Shown here in pieces: positions 42,591-54,269 of a stretch of 64,000 nt of DNA. Position 1 is the stretch's first letter; every line of letters begins with the position of its first letter. The stretch is from Streptomyces sp. SPB162 (lineage in GTDB: Bacteria; Actinomycetota; Actinomycetes; Streptomycetales; Streptomycetaceae): NCBI RefSeq assembly GCF_029504575.1, contig NZ_JAQFII010000001.1:5339001-5403000 (forward strand). Direction: 5' to 3'. A program made the translations under genes and the position numbers. The notes under the pieces were generated by a model. The model had not been told where the DNA came from. It saw only the letters and a list, made by a program, of their open reading frames with translations, and ran no database searches.

Positions 42591-44291
42591 ATGAACGGAA
42601 CCTCGCGGGCCCACGACCCCCGCTCCCCCTGGCGGAAGCTCCCCGACCCGGCCGCGGTCCTGGCGGGGACCCTCCTCGTCGGGGTGCAGGCGCTGCGGCT
42701 CGGGCAGTGGATCGTCGACGACGCGGCCATCACCTTCGCCTACGCGCGCAGCATCGACGAGGGGTACGGCCCCGCCCAGCAGGCCGGAGCCCCGCCAGTG
42801 GAGGGGTACTCCAACCCGGCGTGGCTGGCGCTACTGGTGGCCGGTCGGCGGCTGCGGCTGTTCGACCACGGGGCGCTGTTCGGGGTCTCGGACCTCGTGT
42901 GGTTCCCCAAGGCGCTGGCTCTGCTCTGCGTGATCGGGATGCTGGCCTCGGTGTCGATTGCGGCGCGGACGGTGCTGCCGGGGAGGGCGTGGGCGGTGAC
43001 GCTGCTCGCCGGTGCGGCGATGGCCGGGAACTTCTCGCTGGTGGTCTGGCTGTTCTCCGGCCTGGAGAACCCGCTGTACGGGCTCGCGGTCACGGCCCTC
43101 GCGGCCCTGTTCACCCGGTCCGTCGCCCGCGACGAACTGCTGCGGCCCCGGGTCGCCGTCGCGGCCGGCCTCCTGGCGCTGCTCGCCGCGCTCACCCGCC
43201 CGGACGGCATCGTCTACGCCGCCGCGTACCCGCTGACGGCGCTGCTGCTCCGCCGCCGTGCGGGCTCGGTACGGGCGGTCGCTCTGTCGACCGCGACGTT
43301 CGTCGTCCCCTACGCGGCTCATCTCCTGTGGCGGCACGCCGAGTTCGGCCGCTGGGTCCCCAACACGGCGGTGGCGAAAGCCCAGCGGACGCCGGACCTG
43401 GCCGACCTCGCCCACACCACCGACCTGATCTCCTTCGCCGGCTGGGCCCTCGTCCTCGCCGCCGTGGCCTGCATCGCCGCCGCCCTCGCGTGCCCGGGTC
43501 CGGGAGCGTCCCGCCGGTCGCTGCTCGCCGTACTCGTTCCGCTGTGCCTCGCCCTGACCGCGTACGGGCTGCTACAGCGCGACTGGATGGCCCTCTACCG
43601 TTTCGCGACTCCGGTCTGGACCCTCGCGGCCTTCGCCGGCTCGCTGGCCGCGGTCACCGTCTGGGACCGCGAACGGCCGCGCGCCCGCGCGGTCCTGGCG
43701 GCGGCCCTCCTCGTCGGATCCGTCCTGTCAGTGGCGGGCCAGCGGCCCCGGGCGGCGCAGTTCCAGGCGGACCCGACGCTGTCGATGTGTTTCGTCGCCG
43801 ACCGCTATGGCCGGCCGTTCAACACTTACGCCGACCAACTGGGCCTGCCCGACGCCGGCCTCCTGCTCCCCGACCTCGGCGGCACCCTCCTGACCACCCG
43901 CCTCCGCGTCACCGACCTCGCGGGCCTCACCGACCCGGCCATCGCGGACGCGTACGCGGCACACGACACGACCCGCCTGCGCACGTACGTCTTCGACCAC
44001 GTGCGCCCCACCTTCATCCACGTGCACATCCCCTGGTCGACCCGCTCGGGCCTCACCCCCGAGGCCCTCACCGCCCACGGGTACGTCCCGCTCTCCACCC
44101 GAACGAACACCGGCGACTGGATCCGCAGCGCCGCCGTCCCCGACCCCGCCCGTCTGAGAGCCCTCCAGAAAACGACTCTCCCGGCCATCCCCGCATCAAC
44201 CAACCGCCGCACCAATTCCCCCACAACCCCCTGCGGCCCCCGCCTCACCCCAGCCGCCCAGCCCCCGACCACCCCCGCCGTTCCGCGCTGA
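42591..44291 (+). CDS. Polytopic membrane protein, GT-C glycosyltransferase-like
   Basis: The 566-residue protein has an early acidic motif in an extracytoplasmic loop (VDDAAITFAYARSIDEGYG), then about ten hydrophobic helices up to residue 400, and a soluble C-terminal part. This matches GT-C enzymes that use polyprenyl-phosphate sugars, for example actinobacterial arabinosyl/mannosyl transferases with a DDA motif. The last 60 residues are a Pro/Thr-rich low-complexity tail. Start ATG is 53 bases after ahcY. Donor and acceptor cannot be read from the sequence, and whether it belongs to the polyketide cluster is open. Confidence 0.65.
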   Translation: MNGTSRAHDPRSPWRKLPDPAAVLAGTLLVGVQALRLGQWIVDDAAITFAYARSIDEGYGPAQQAGAPPVEGYSNPAWLALLVAGRRLRLFDHGALFGVSDLVWFPKALALLCVIGMLASVSIAARTVLPGRAWAVTLLAGAAMAGNFSLVVWLFSGLENPLYGLAVTALAALFTRSVARDELLRPRVAVAAGLLALLAALTRPDGIVYAAAYPLTALLLRRRAGSVRAVALSTATFVVPYAAHLLWRHAEFGRWVPNTAVAKAQRTPDLADLAHTTDLISFAGWALVLAAVACIAAALACPGPGASRRSLLAVLVPLCLALTAYGLLQRDWMALYRFATPVWTLAAFAGSLAAVTVWDRERPRARAVLAAALLVGSVLSVAGQRPRAAQFQADPTLSMCFVADRYGRPFNTYADQLGLPDAGLLLPDLGGTLLTTRLRVTDLAGLTDPAIADAYAAHDTTRLRTYVFDHVRPTFIHVHIPWSTRSGLTPEALTAHGYVPLSTRTNTGDWIRSAAVPDPARLRALQKTTLPAIPASTNRRTNSPTTPCGPRLTPAAQPPTTPAVPR

Positions 44292-44301
44292 CCCGCCCGA
44301 A

Positions 44302-44328
44302 CCCCGAGGTTCCGACCGTCCCTCGGGG
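44302..44328 (+). terminator. Terminator after GT-C gene
   Basis: CCCCGAGG (44302-44309) pairs with CCTCGGGG (44321-44328) around an 11-base loop, 10 bases after the stop codon. Confidence 0.65.
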
Positions 44329-44549
44329 GCCTCATCTCCTGCTCACCGGAGGCCGGCGGGCGGCGTCCACATCAACGACGGTGGGCACTCATGCCGAAAC
44401 CCCGGCAACGCCTTTGCGCTGCCCGAACGACACCTTCTGGAGAGATCAGTAACGCCCTGAACGGCGGCCAAGCGCCCGCCCACTGGACCGTCGCTGACAC
44501 GGGTGTGCCCCCAGGGGCGTCCCGCCGCATACGGCCGTAGATACGCGAA

Positions 44550-44585
44550 GACCCCGTCCCCAGCGTTTCCGCTGGGGACGGGGTC
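44550..44585 (-). terminator. Strong hairpin terminator downstream of tRNA-Arg
   Basis: A perfect 16-bp stem (44550-44565 with 44570-44585, loop TTTC) begins 20 bases beyond the 3' end of the minus-strand tRNA, the expected place for its terminator. Confidence 0.88.
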
Positions 44586-44605
44586 CTCAGACACCTTTTA
44601 CAAGG

Positions 44606-44677
44606 TGCCCCCGGCAGGATTCGAACCTGCGCACCCGGCTCCGGAGGCCGATGCTCTATCCCCTGAGCTACGGGGGC
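44606..44677 (-). tRNA. tRNA-Arg (anticodon CCG)
   Basis: The minus strand folds into a full cloverleaf: acceptor GCCCCCG/CGGGGGC, D arm GCTC/GAGC, anticodon stem TCGGC/GCCGG with loop CTCCGGA (anticodon CCG, reads CGG), T arm GCAGG/CCTGC with loop TTCGAAT, discriminator A. CCA is not encoded. Its 3' end points toward the polyketide cluster, the side on which elements integrating into tRNA 3' ends would lie. Confidence 0.97.
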
Positions 44678-44852
44678 GTGTCGTCCGCAGAAGCGGTGAC
44701 GGGTGAAACCCTACCAGCTTGTGCATGGTGCCTGGGTACAGGGTTTTGGGGTGTTGCCCGGAGGGCGGTAGCGCACGCGGTGGGTGAGTGGGGGTGGGTT
44801 GGGAAAGGTCCCTCTCACGGGGAAGAAGTGGGCAAAACGCGGACGGATCGCG

Positions 44853-45320
44853 ATGGCCACGCCTAGTCTTCGAGATGTGCCGGGCATCTCCGGCCGGGTG
44901 CTTGTCGTCGACGACAACAAGGTCATCCGGCAGCTGATCAGGGTCAATCTCGAGCTGGAGGGCTTCGAGGTCGTGACCGCGGCTGATGGTGCCGAGTGCC
45001 TGGACATCGTGCACCGCGTGCAGCCCGATGTGATCACGCTCGATGTGGTGATGCCCCGGCTGGACGGACTGCGGACGGCGGCCCGGCTGCGGTCCGACGC
45101 GCGGACGCGTGGCATCCGGATAGCCATCGTCAGCGCGTGCACCCAGCTCGAGGTCGAGCGTGGCGTGGCCGCCGGGGTGGACGCGTTCCTGGGGAAGCCG
45201 TTCGAGCCCTCCGATCTGGTGAACATGGTGCGGTTGCTGGCCCTCGGGGGACCGGGGGCTTCCGGCGGTGAGGGCGCGCCCACCGAGGGGCAGGCCGCCG
45301 CGGCTCCCGGGAGCGGGTGA
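44853..45320 (+). CDS. Single-domain response regulator
   Basis: The 155-residue product is a receiver domain with LVVDDNKVI (acidic pocket), VITLDVVMPRLDG (phospho-acceptor Asp), Ser in IVSAC and LGKPFEPSDL (conserved Lys). It has no DNA-binding output domain; the last 30 residues are Gly/Ala-rich. ATG 44853 gives the natural N-terminus MATPSLRDVPGISG. The partner kinase is not in the window. The position next to nrtL-lysA matches the conserved Streptomyces order. Confidence 0.88.
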   Translation: MATPSLRDVPGISGRVLVVDDNKVIRQLIRVNLELEGFEVVTAADGAECLDIVHRVQPDVITLDVVMPRLDGLRTAARLRSDARTRGIRIAIVSACTQLEVERGVAAGVDAFLGKPFEPSDLVNMVRLLALGGPGASGGEGAPTEGQAAAAPGSG

Positions 45321-45403
45321 GCCAGGGCCGCCGGCCCTGAAAAGGGTGGAGCGCGCGGAAACCCGGTCGCATGGGTGCCCCCCTCCTCGCCTACCCTTTC
45401 CGT

Positions 45404-46409
45404 GTGACCCCCGCCGAGCTCTCCCGTGCTGTGCTGAGCACGGTTCGCCGCGCCGTCGCGGCCGATGAGCTGCGGGTGGCGGTGCCGGAGCGGATCAGTG
45501 TGCAGCGGCCGCCCCGGCCCGGGTGCGGCGACTACGCGACGAATGTCGCGCTGCAGCTCGCGGGTGCCGCCGGCCAGGCGCCGCGGGAGGTCGCGGAAGT
45601 GCTGCGCAAGCGGCTGGCGGCGGAACCCGGCATCGCGCAGGTGGTGATCGCGGGCCCCGGTTTCCTGAACATCACGCTCGACGCGGCGGCCTACGGGGAT
45701 GTCGTGCGCAAGGTGCTGGAGCAGGGAAGCGCGTACGGCAGCGGCGATTCCCTCGCCTGCACGTACGTGAACCTCGTTCATGACGGTGAGCCCCGTGCCG
45801 TCCTTGTCGTCGAGGTCCTGACGCGGCTGCTGCGCGCTTGCGGCGCGGGCATCAGCCAGGCCGAGCCCCCCGAACCCCTCAGCCCCCGCCCCGCCGGCGC
45901 CACCGCCGCCGAGCTGCGCGAGCGACTCGGCGAGGACGCCGCCCGCTGGGCGCTGCTGCGCCCCCCGGCCGACGACCGCCCGTCCCTGGACGCGGCGGCG
46001 CTGCTGTCGCAGCGCGCCGGCAATCCGCTCTTCCGGGTCAGGTACGCGTACGCCAGGACCCGGGCGCTGCTGCGCAACGCCCACGATCTGGGCATCGAAT
46101 CCTCCTCCGACGCTTCGGACGGTACGTTTCACCATCCCGCGGAGACGGACCTCCTCGGCCTGATCGCCGACTACCCCCGTGTCATAGAGACCGCCGCCCG
46201 GCACCGCGCCCCCGATCGGGTCGCCCGCCACCTGGAGCGGCTCGCCGACGCCTTCCTCCGCTTCCACGACGAGTGCCCGCCGCTGGCCGCGCGGTGACGA
46301 GAAACCCTCGGCCGCCCACCGGGTCCGGCTGTCGCTCGCCGAAGCGACCGGCACGGTGCTGGCAGGCGGCCTGACCCTGCTCGGCATCAGCGCGCCAGAA
46401 CACCTCTGA
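45404..46409 (+). CDS. nrtL: ArgS-related anticodon-binding protein NrtL (frameshifted as sequenced)
   Basis: The protein resembles the N-terminal additional domain and the DALR anticodon-binding end of arginyl-tRNA synthetase without the catalytic core: CGDYATNVALQLAG, GPGFLNITL, NPLFRVRYAYARTRAL, then a helical C-terminus. GTG 45404 gives VTPAELSRAVL; an upstream ATG (45371) is also in frame. A stop appears at 46295-46297, but removing one G at 46293-46294 extends the frame to 46409 with the expected ending (RLSLAEATGTVLAGGLTLLG, then ISAPEHL), 334 residues. The repaired stop is 14 bases before lysA. A role in tRNA-Arg biology is inferred from family only. Confidence 0.8.
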
Positions 46410-46423
46410 GGAGACAGAGTCCC

Positions 46424-47815
46424 GTGAGTAGATCCGCCCACCCCGCCGGGCCCCGCTACGCCGACGTGATGCCCGAAGGGCATTACAGCGCGCCCCCCTC
46501 CGACCTGAACGTCCTCGATCCGCGCGTGTGGGCCTGTACGGTCACCCGCAACGCCGACGGCGCCGCCGAGGTCGGCGGCTTGGACGTGCGCGCGCTGGCC
46601 GAGGAATTCGGGACACCCGCCTACTTCCTCGACGAGGCCGACTTCCGGGCCCGCTGCCACGCCTGGCGCGACGCGTTCGGCGAGGGCGCCGACGTGTTCT
46701 ACGCGGGGAAGGCGTTCCTGTCGCGGGCGGTCGTGAAGTGGCTGTTCGAGGAGGGGCTCAACCTCGACGTGTGTTCCGGCGGGGAGCTGGCGGTGGCGCT
46801 GTCGGCGGGGATGCCGGCCGACCGGATCGCGCTGCACGGCAACAACAAGTCGTTGGAGGAGATCGAGCGCGCCATCGAGGTGGGTGTGGGCCGGATCGTC
46901 CTGGACTCGTTCCAGGAGATCGTCCGGGTCGCGCACGTCGCCGAGCGGCTCGGCAAGCGCCAGCGGGTGCAGATCCGGGTGACCGTCGGCGTCGAGGCGC
47001 ATACGCACGAGTTCATCGCGACGGCGCACGAGGACCAGAAGTTCGGGTTGGCGCTCGCCGGTGGCCAGGCGGCCGAGGCGGTGCGCCGTGTCCTGAAGCT
47101 CGACGCGCTGGACCTGGTGGGCATCCACTCGCACATCGGTTCGCAGATCTTCGACATGGCCGGCTTCGAGGTCGCCGCGCGCCGGGTGGTGTCGCTGCTC
47201 GCGGAGGTCCGTGACGAGCACGGCGTGGAGCTGCCCGAGATCGACCTGGGCGGCGGCCTGGGCATCGCGTACACGTCGGAGGACGACCCGGCCGAGCCGC
47301 ACGACATCGCCAGGTCCCTACGGGAGATCGTCACCCGCGAGTGCGACGCGAACCGGCTGTCCGTCCCGCGGCTGTCCGTGGAGCCGGGCCGGGCGATCGT
47401 GGGACCGACGGCGTTCACGCTGTACGAGGTGGGCACCGTGAAGCCGCTGGAAGGGCTGCGGACGTACGTGAGCGTGGACGGCGGTATGTCCGACAACATC
47501 CGCACCGCGCTGTACGACGCCGAGTACAGCGTCTCCCTGGTGTCCAGGACGTCCACGGCCGAGCCGATGCTCGCGCGGGTCGTCGGCAAGCACTGCGAGT
47601 CCGGCGACATCGTCGTCAAGGACGCGTTCCTGCCCGCCGACCTCGCGCCCGGTGACCTGCTCGCCGTTCCGGCGACCGGGGCGTACTGCCGTTCCATGGC
47701 GAGCAATTACAACCATGCTCTGCGGCCGCCGGTGGTGGCCGTGAATGATGGCGGGGCGCGGGTGATCGTGCGACGTGAGACGGAGGACGATCTCCTGCGT
47801 CTCGACGTCGGCTGA
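46424..47815 (+). CDS. lysA: Diaminopimelate decarboxylase
   Basis: The 463-residue PLP enzyme makes lysine from meso-diaminopimelate. It has the PLP Lys in VFYAGKAFLS, HGNNKSLEEI, GIHSHIGSQI, LGGGLGIAY and SVEPGRAIVG, all typical of LysA. GTG start follows GAGGAGACAG. It differs from the cluster decarboxylase at 25770-27041, which lacks several LysA-specific motifs. Confidence 0.95.
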   Translation: MSRSAHPAGPRYADVMPEGHYSAPPSDLNVLDPRVWACTVTRNADGAAEVGGLDVRALAEEFGTPAYFLDEADFRARCHAWRDAFGEGADVFYAGKAFLSRAVVKWLFEEGLNLDVCSGGELAVALSAGMPADRIALHGNNKSLEEIERAIEVGVGRIVLDSFQEIVRVAHVAERLGKRQRVQIRVTVGVEAHTHEFIATAHEDQKFGLALAGGQAAEAVRRVLKLDALDLVGIHSHIGSQIFDMAGFEVAARRVVSLLAEVRDEHGVELPEIDLGGGLGIAYTSEDDPAEPHDIARSLREIVTRECDANRLSVPRLSVEPGRAIVGPTAFTLYEVGTVKPLEGLRTYVSVDGGMSDNIRTALYDAEYSVSLVSRTSTAEPMLARVVGKHCESGDIVVKDAFLPADLAPGDLLAVPATGAYCRSMASNYNHALRPPVVAVNDGGARVIVRRETEDDLLRLDVG

Positions 47816-47843
47816 AGTGAAATCTCAAAAACAGCGGGGCTGG

Positions 47844-47890
47844 TCTCACACACCGGACAGGAGATGGATTCTCGCGTCCGGTGCGTGAGA
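47844..47890. terminator. Inverted repeat between lysA and hom
   Basis: Arms 47844-47858 (TCTCACACACCGGAC) and 47876-47890 (GTCCGGTGCGTGAGA) pair over 15 bases with one mismatch around a 17-base loop. It is a probable lysA terminator; an attenuator or operator for hom is the alternative. Confidence 0.65.
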
Positions 47891-47927
47891 CTGGTCCTAC
47901 CCCGAGAGATGTGAGAAACGAGGTCGG

Positions 47928-49220
47928 ATGATGCGTACGCGTCCGCTGAAGGTGGCGCTGCTGGGCTGTGGTGTGGTCGGCTCAGAGGTGACGCGCATCA
48001 TGACGACGCAGGGCGCCGATCTCGCCGCGCGGATCGGAGCCCCGGTCGAGCTGGCCGGAATCGCGGTGCGGCGCCCCAACCGGGTGCGCGCCGGCGTGCC
48101 CGCCGAGCTGCTCACCACCGACGCCACCGCCCTGGTCAAACGGGGCGACATCGACGTCGTCATCGAGGTGATCGGCGGCATCGAGCCGGTCCGCACCCTC
48201 ATCACCACCGCCTTCGAGCACGGCGCGTCCGTGGTCAGCGCCAACAAGGCGCTGCTCGCCGCGGACGGCGCGACGCTGCACGCGGCGGCCGCCGCGCACA
48301 AGGTCGACCTCTACTACGAGGCCGCGGTGGCCGGCGCCATCCCGCTGATCCGCCCGCTGCGCGAGTCGCTGGCCGGCGACAAGATCAACCGGGTGATGGG
48401 CATCGTCAACGGCACGACGAACTTCATCCTCGACAAGATGGACTCCAGCGGCGCCGGCTACTCCGAGGCGCTCGACGAGGCCACCGCGCTCGGCTACGCC
48501 GAGGCGGATCCGACCGCCGACGTGGAGGGCTTCGACGCCGCCGCGAAGGCCGCGATCCTGGCCGGGATCGCCTTCCACACCCGTGTGACCATGGACGACG
48601 TGTACCGCGAGGGCCTCACCGAGGTCACCGCGGCCGACATCGCGTCCGCCAAGCGGATGGGCTGCACGGTCAAGCTGCTGGCCATCTGCGAGCGCACCGC
48701 GGACGGCAGGTCCGTCACCGCCCGGGTCCACCCGGCGATGATCCCGCTCAGCCACCCGCTGGCGAGCGTCCGTGAGGCGTACAACGCGGTCTTCGTCGAG
48801 GCGGAGGCCGCGGGTCAGCTGATGTTCTACGGTCCCGGCGCGGGCGGCGCACCCACCGCCTCCGCCGTACTCGGCGACCTCGTGGCCGCCTGCCGCAACA
48901 AACTGGCAGGCACCACAGGCGCCGGCGAGTCCGCGTACACGCAACTGCCGGTGAGCCCGATGGGCGATGTGGTCACCCGCTACCACATCAGCCTTGACGT
49001 GGCGGACAAACCGGGCGTCCTCGCCCAGGTCGCCACCGTTTTCGCGGAACACGACGTGTCGATCGACACGGTCCGCCAGCAGGGCAAGGACGGCGAAGCG
49101 TCGCTCGTCGTCGTCACTCACCGTGCGCCCGACGCCGCCTTGTCGGCGACCGTCGGGGCACTGCGGAAGCTCGACACCGTACGCGGCGTCGCCAGCATCA
49201 TGCGCGTGGAAGGGGAGTAA
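47928..49220 (+). CDS. hom: Homoserine dehydrogenase
   Basis: The 430-residue enzyme reduces aspartate semialdehyde to homoserine. It has the NAD(P) loop VALLGCGVVGSEV, catalytic-domain motifs VSANKALLA, YYEAAVAGAIPLI and GIVNGTTNFIL, and a C-terminal ACT domain (from about 350, YHISLDVADKPGVLAQVA) that usually gives threonine feedback control. thrC follows after six bases and thrB further on. Confidence 0.96.
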   Translation: MMRTRPLKVALLGCGVVGSEVTRIMTTQGADLAARIGAPVELAGIAVRRPNRVRAGVPAELLTTDATALVKRGDIDVVIEVIGGIEPVRTLITTAFEHGASVVSANKALLAADGATLHAAAAAHKVDLYYEAAVAGAIPLIRPLRESLAGDKINRVMGIVNGTTNFILDKMDSSGAGYSEALDEATALGYAEADPTADVEGFDAAAKAAILAGIAFHTRVTMDDVYREGLTEVTAADIASAKRMGCTVKLLAICERTADGRSVTARVHPAMIPLSHPLASVREAYNAVFVEAEAAGQLMFYGPGAGGAPTASAVLGDLVAACRNKLAGTTGAGESAYTQLPVSPMGDVVTRYHISLDVADKPGVLAQVATVFAEHDVSIDTVRQQGKDGEASLVVVTHRAPDAALSATVGALRKLDTVRGVASIMRVEGE

Positions 49221-49226
49221 CCCACT

Positions 49227-50342
49227 ATGAACGCTGTCACCACCGAATCTCCGAGCGGCTCCACCGCGGGTCCCCGAATGTCCGGCACCCACCAGTGGCG
49301 CGGCATCATCGAGGAGTACCGCGACCGGCTGCCGGTCGCGGCGGACTCCCCGGTCGTCACGCTCCTGGAGGGTGGCACTCCGCTCGTTCCCGCGCAGCTG
49401 CTCTCCGAGCTGACCGGGTGCGACGTGTTCCTCAAGGTCGAGGGCGCCAACCCCACCGGCTCCTTCAAGGACCGCGGGATGACCATGGCCATCACCCGGG
49501 CCAAGGAGGAGGGCGCCAAGGCCGTCATCTGCGCCTCCACCGGCAACACCTCCGCCTCGGCGGCCGCCTACGCGGTGCGCGCCGGAATGGTCTGCGCCGT
49601 CCTGGTGCCGCAGGGCAAGATCGCGCTGGGCAAGATGGGCCAGGCGCTGATCCACGGCGCCAAGATCCTGCAGGTCGACGGCAACTTCGACGACTGCCTG
49701 GACCTGGCACGCGGCCTGTCGGAGAAGTACCCGGTGGCGCTGGTCAATTCGGTCAACCCGGTACGTATCGAGGGCCAGAAGACCGCCGCGTTCGAAATCG
49801 TCGACGCGCTCGGCGACGCGCCCGACCTCCATCTGCTTCCGGTGGGCAACGCGGGCAACATCACCGCCTACTGGCGCGGCTACCGCGAGTACGCGGCCGA
49901 CGGGGTCTCGACCCGCAAGCCGCGCATGTGGGGCTTCCAGGCGGCCGGTTCCGCGCCGATCGTCAACGGTGCTCCGGTGCGCAGCCCGCAGACCATCGCG
50001 ACCGCGATCCGGATCGGCAACCCGGCCTCCTGGCAGTTCGCCGAGGAGGCGCGGGACGAATCCGGCGGTCTGATCGAAGCGGTGACCGACCGTCAGATTC
50101 TCTCCGCTTACCGGCTGTTGGCCGCGAAGGAGGGCGTCTTCGTGGAGCCCGCCTCGGCCGCTTCCGTGGCCGGTCTGCTCAAGGCGCTCGAAGAGGGCAA
50201 GGTCGACCCGGGGCAGCGGATCGTCTGCACCGTGACCGGGAACGGCCTCAAGGACCCGGACTGGGCGGTCGCCGGAGCGCCCCAGCCGGTCACCGTGGCG
50301 GTCGACGCGGACGCCGCCGCGGAGAAGCTGGGACTGGTCTGA
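49227..50342 (+). CDS. thrC: Threonine synthase
   Basis: The 371-residue PLP enzyme converts O-phosphohomoserine to threonine. The PLP Lys is in PTGSFKDRGM; CASTGNTSASAAAYA and LLPVGNAGNITAYW are conserved phosphate-binding and active-site loops. It is the short, actinobacterial/plant-like ThrC type. GGAAGGGGAG in the end of hom serves as its ribosome-binding site. Confidence 0.96.
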   Translation: MNAVTTESPSGSTAGPRMSGTHQWRGIIEEYRDRLPVAADSPVVTLLEGGTPLVPAQLLSELTGCDVFLKVEGANPTGSFKDRGMTMAITRAKEEGAKAVICASTGNTSASAAAYAVRAGMVCAVLVPQGKIALGKMGQALIHGAKILQVDGNFDDCLDLARGLSEKYPVALVNSVNPVRIEGQKTAAFEIVDALGDAPDLHLLPVGNAGNITAYWRGYREYAADGVSTRKPRMWGFQAAGSAPIVNGAPVRSPQTIATAIRIGNPASWQFAEEARDESGGLIEAVTDRQILSAYRLLAAKEGVFVEPASAASVAGLLKALEEGKVDPGQRIVCTVTGNGLKDPDWAVAGAPQPVTVAVDADAAAEKLGLV

Positions 50343-50360
50343 CACGGCACCTCAGGGCAG

Positions 50361-50409
50361 GGGCGCACGAAGAAGCTCGCGACACGCATCGCGCGCTGTT
50401 CGTGCGCCC
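50361..50409 (+). terminator. Hairpin after thrC
   Basis: GGGCGCACGAA (50361-50371) pairs perfectly with TTCGTGCGCCC (50399-50409), 18 bases after the thrC stop. The remaining 196 bases to thrB probably hold a separate thrB promoter. Confidence 0.75.
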
Positions 50410-50605
50410 TATGTCGCAGCAGAACCTTCCTTCGATAGGCTGACCCCTACCGGCGCCGCAGTGCGCCGATCCGGTTCATGCCACAGGCATTACCGCTCCC
50501 GCCGCACACCGCGCCCCGCCGTACATCGCCAATGGCTCGGCATTCCGGGGCAGAACAGCACTTCTGCACAAGAACAAGCACCAGCACAAGGAGAATCGTC
50601 GAACG

Positions 50606-51529
50606 ATGGCCGGTCCCGCGTTCCGCGCCGCCGCGGTCCGAGTGCGCGTCCCCGCGACCAGCGCCAACCTCGGCCCCGGCTTTGACGCCTTCGGCCTGGC
50701 GCTGGGCCTTTACGACGATGTCGTGGTCCGGGTCGCCGACTCGGGGCTGCACGTGGACATCGCGGGCGAGGGCGCCGAGAACCTGGCCCGCGACGAGAAG
50801 CACCTGGTGGTGCGCTCCATGCGGACCGCCTTCGACCTGCTCGGCGGGCAGCCGCGCGGCCTGGAGGTGGTCTGCGCCAACCGCATCCCGCACGGCCGCG
50901 GCCTGGGCTCCTCGTCCGCCGCGATCTGCGCCGGGATCATGGCGGCCCGCGCGGTGACGATAGGCGGTCCCGAGCGTCTCGACGACGCCGCGCTGCTGGA
51001 ACTGGCCACCGAGATCGAGGGCCACCCCGACAACGTCGCCGCCTGTCTCCTCGGCGGCTTCACCCTCGCCTGGACCGAGTCCGGCGCCGCCCGCGCGATC
51101 CGGATGGATCCGGCGGCCTCCGTCGTCCCGGTGGTCTTCGTCCCGTCCAAGCCCGTACTGACCGAGGTCGCCCGCGGGCTCCTGCCGCGCACCGTCCCGC
51201 ATGTGGACGCGGCGGTCAACGCGGGCCGCGCCGCGCTGCTGGTGGAGGCGCTCACCCGCCGTCCCGAGCTGCTGCTGCCCGCCACCGAGGACCGGCTGCA
51301 CCAGGACTACCGCGCTCCCGCCATGCCGGAGAGCGTGGCCCTGGTGAACCGACTGCGTGCCGACGGCGTCCCTTCGGTCATCTCGGGAGCGGGACCCACG
51401 GTCCTCGCGCTCACCGAGGAAGGCGCCGCGGACAAGGTCTCCCGGCTCGCGGGCGAGGGGTGGGCGGCGAACCGTCTGGCCCTCGACGCGGCGGGGGCGT
51501 GTGTCCTGCCCCTCGCAGTGGGGCAGTGA
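50606..51529 (+). CDS. thrB: Homoserine kinase
   Basis: The 307-residue GHMP kinase phosphorylates homoserine. It shows VPATSANLGPGFDAFG near the N-terminus, the ATP loop PHGRGLGSSSAA and the C-terminal GAGPTVLAL. AAGGAG sits before the ATG. It completes the hom-thrC-thrB threonine set, although a terminator separates it from thrC. Confidence 0.96.
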   Translation: MAGPAFRAAAVRVRVPATSANLGPGFDAFGLALGLYDDVVVRVADSGLHVDIAGEGAENLARDEKHLVVRSMRTAFDLLGGQPRGLEVVCANRIPHGRGLGSSSAAICAGIMAARAVTIGGPERLDDAALLELATEIEGHPDNVAACLLGGFTLAWTESGAARAIRMDPAASVVPVVFVPSKPVLTEVARGLLPRTVPHVDAAVNAGRAALLVEALTRRPELLLPATEDRLHQDYRAPAMPESVALVNRLRADGVPSVISGAGPTVLALTEEGAADKVSRLAGEGWAANRLALDAAGACVLPLAVGQ

Positions 51530-51902
51530 CACGATTGCCGGGTGAAGAGAGGGGGAATGTTTGTTGGATCCGGTAGTGTTAATGTCAAGCCTGCACTCGA
51601 CGGACCATGCATATGAATGGTGCCGAAGTGCACGCAGAAGTGATCTGTGTCCCTTCTGGGGACCGCCACTCTTCCGGGAGCCTCCCACACCGCCTGAGCA
51701 TCCCGCCTAAGCAGTGTCGAGCACGCTCCGGAGTCGGCGCGAATAATCTCCTTCACCTTTCGCGCCGGAACCATGTTTGTCTATCTGCCGCCATCAGGCG
51801 GACCATCGCCCCGGCTCTGAGCAGCGGAAACGCCCAGATCCGGACAGCACAACCGGTCGCCGAGCCAGACAGGCCGACGTCCGCTCCAGGGAAGGACCCT
51901 TC
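51530..51902 (+). promoter_or_regulatory. Long rho leader region
   Basis: This 373-base gap separates thrB from rho. A frame of 99 codons (ATG 51607 to TGA 51904-51906) overlaps the rho GTG by four bases, but its third codon positions are not strongly G/C, so it is probably not a classical gene; a leader peptide remains possible. GGAAGGA (about 51890-51897) is the rho ribosome-binding site. Long autoregulated leaders are known for rho in other bacteria. Confidence 0.45.
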
Positions 51903-54014
<2,112 letters not shown>

Positions 54015-54090
54015 CGGGTTCGCCCCTTTTGCGACGTATTTCACAGCACATACGGCGCATCAGGTCTGTAGCAAGGGTTCAGAAGGCACG

Positions 54091-54138
54091 AGAACGGGCT
54101 CTCAGGCTCCCCTCACGGGGCACCTGAGAGCCCGTTCT
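54091..54138 (+). terminator. Terminator after rho
   Basis: AGAACGGGCTCTCAGG (54091-54106) pairs perfectly with CCTGAGAGCCCGTTCT (54123-54138) and is followed by TATG. The rest of the 255-base gap before the LCP gene shows nothing distinctive. Confidence 0.88.
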
Positions 54139-54269
54139 TATGTTCGGCGTGCACACTCGGCAGGAACCACGTCGGGCGATCCACCGTCTGACAGGTCAGT
54201 ACAAGCCACGCCTGAGCGACACCGCTGGGGGTAGCCGCACACCGACGACGGACGAGGGACTGAGGGGCC

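Larger units (their letters stand above)
44292..44605. other. Gap between GT-C gene and tRNA: two hairpins, otherwise nothing recognised
   Basis: Apart from the hairpins at 44302-44328 and 44550-44585, the roughly 220 bases between them show no convincing open frame, repeat or integrase remnant. This is the junction between accessory and core DNA. Confidence 0.6.

Noticed and set aside
42557..44452. 631-codon frame overlapping the GT-C-like gene
   Set aside because: Arg/Pro-rich product without membrane helices; the frame starting at 42591 encodes a coherent polytopic protein.
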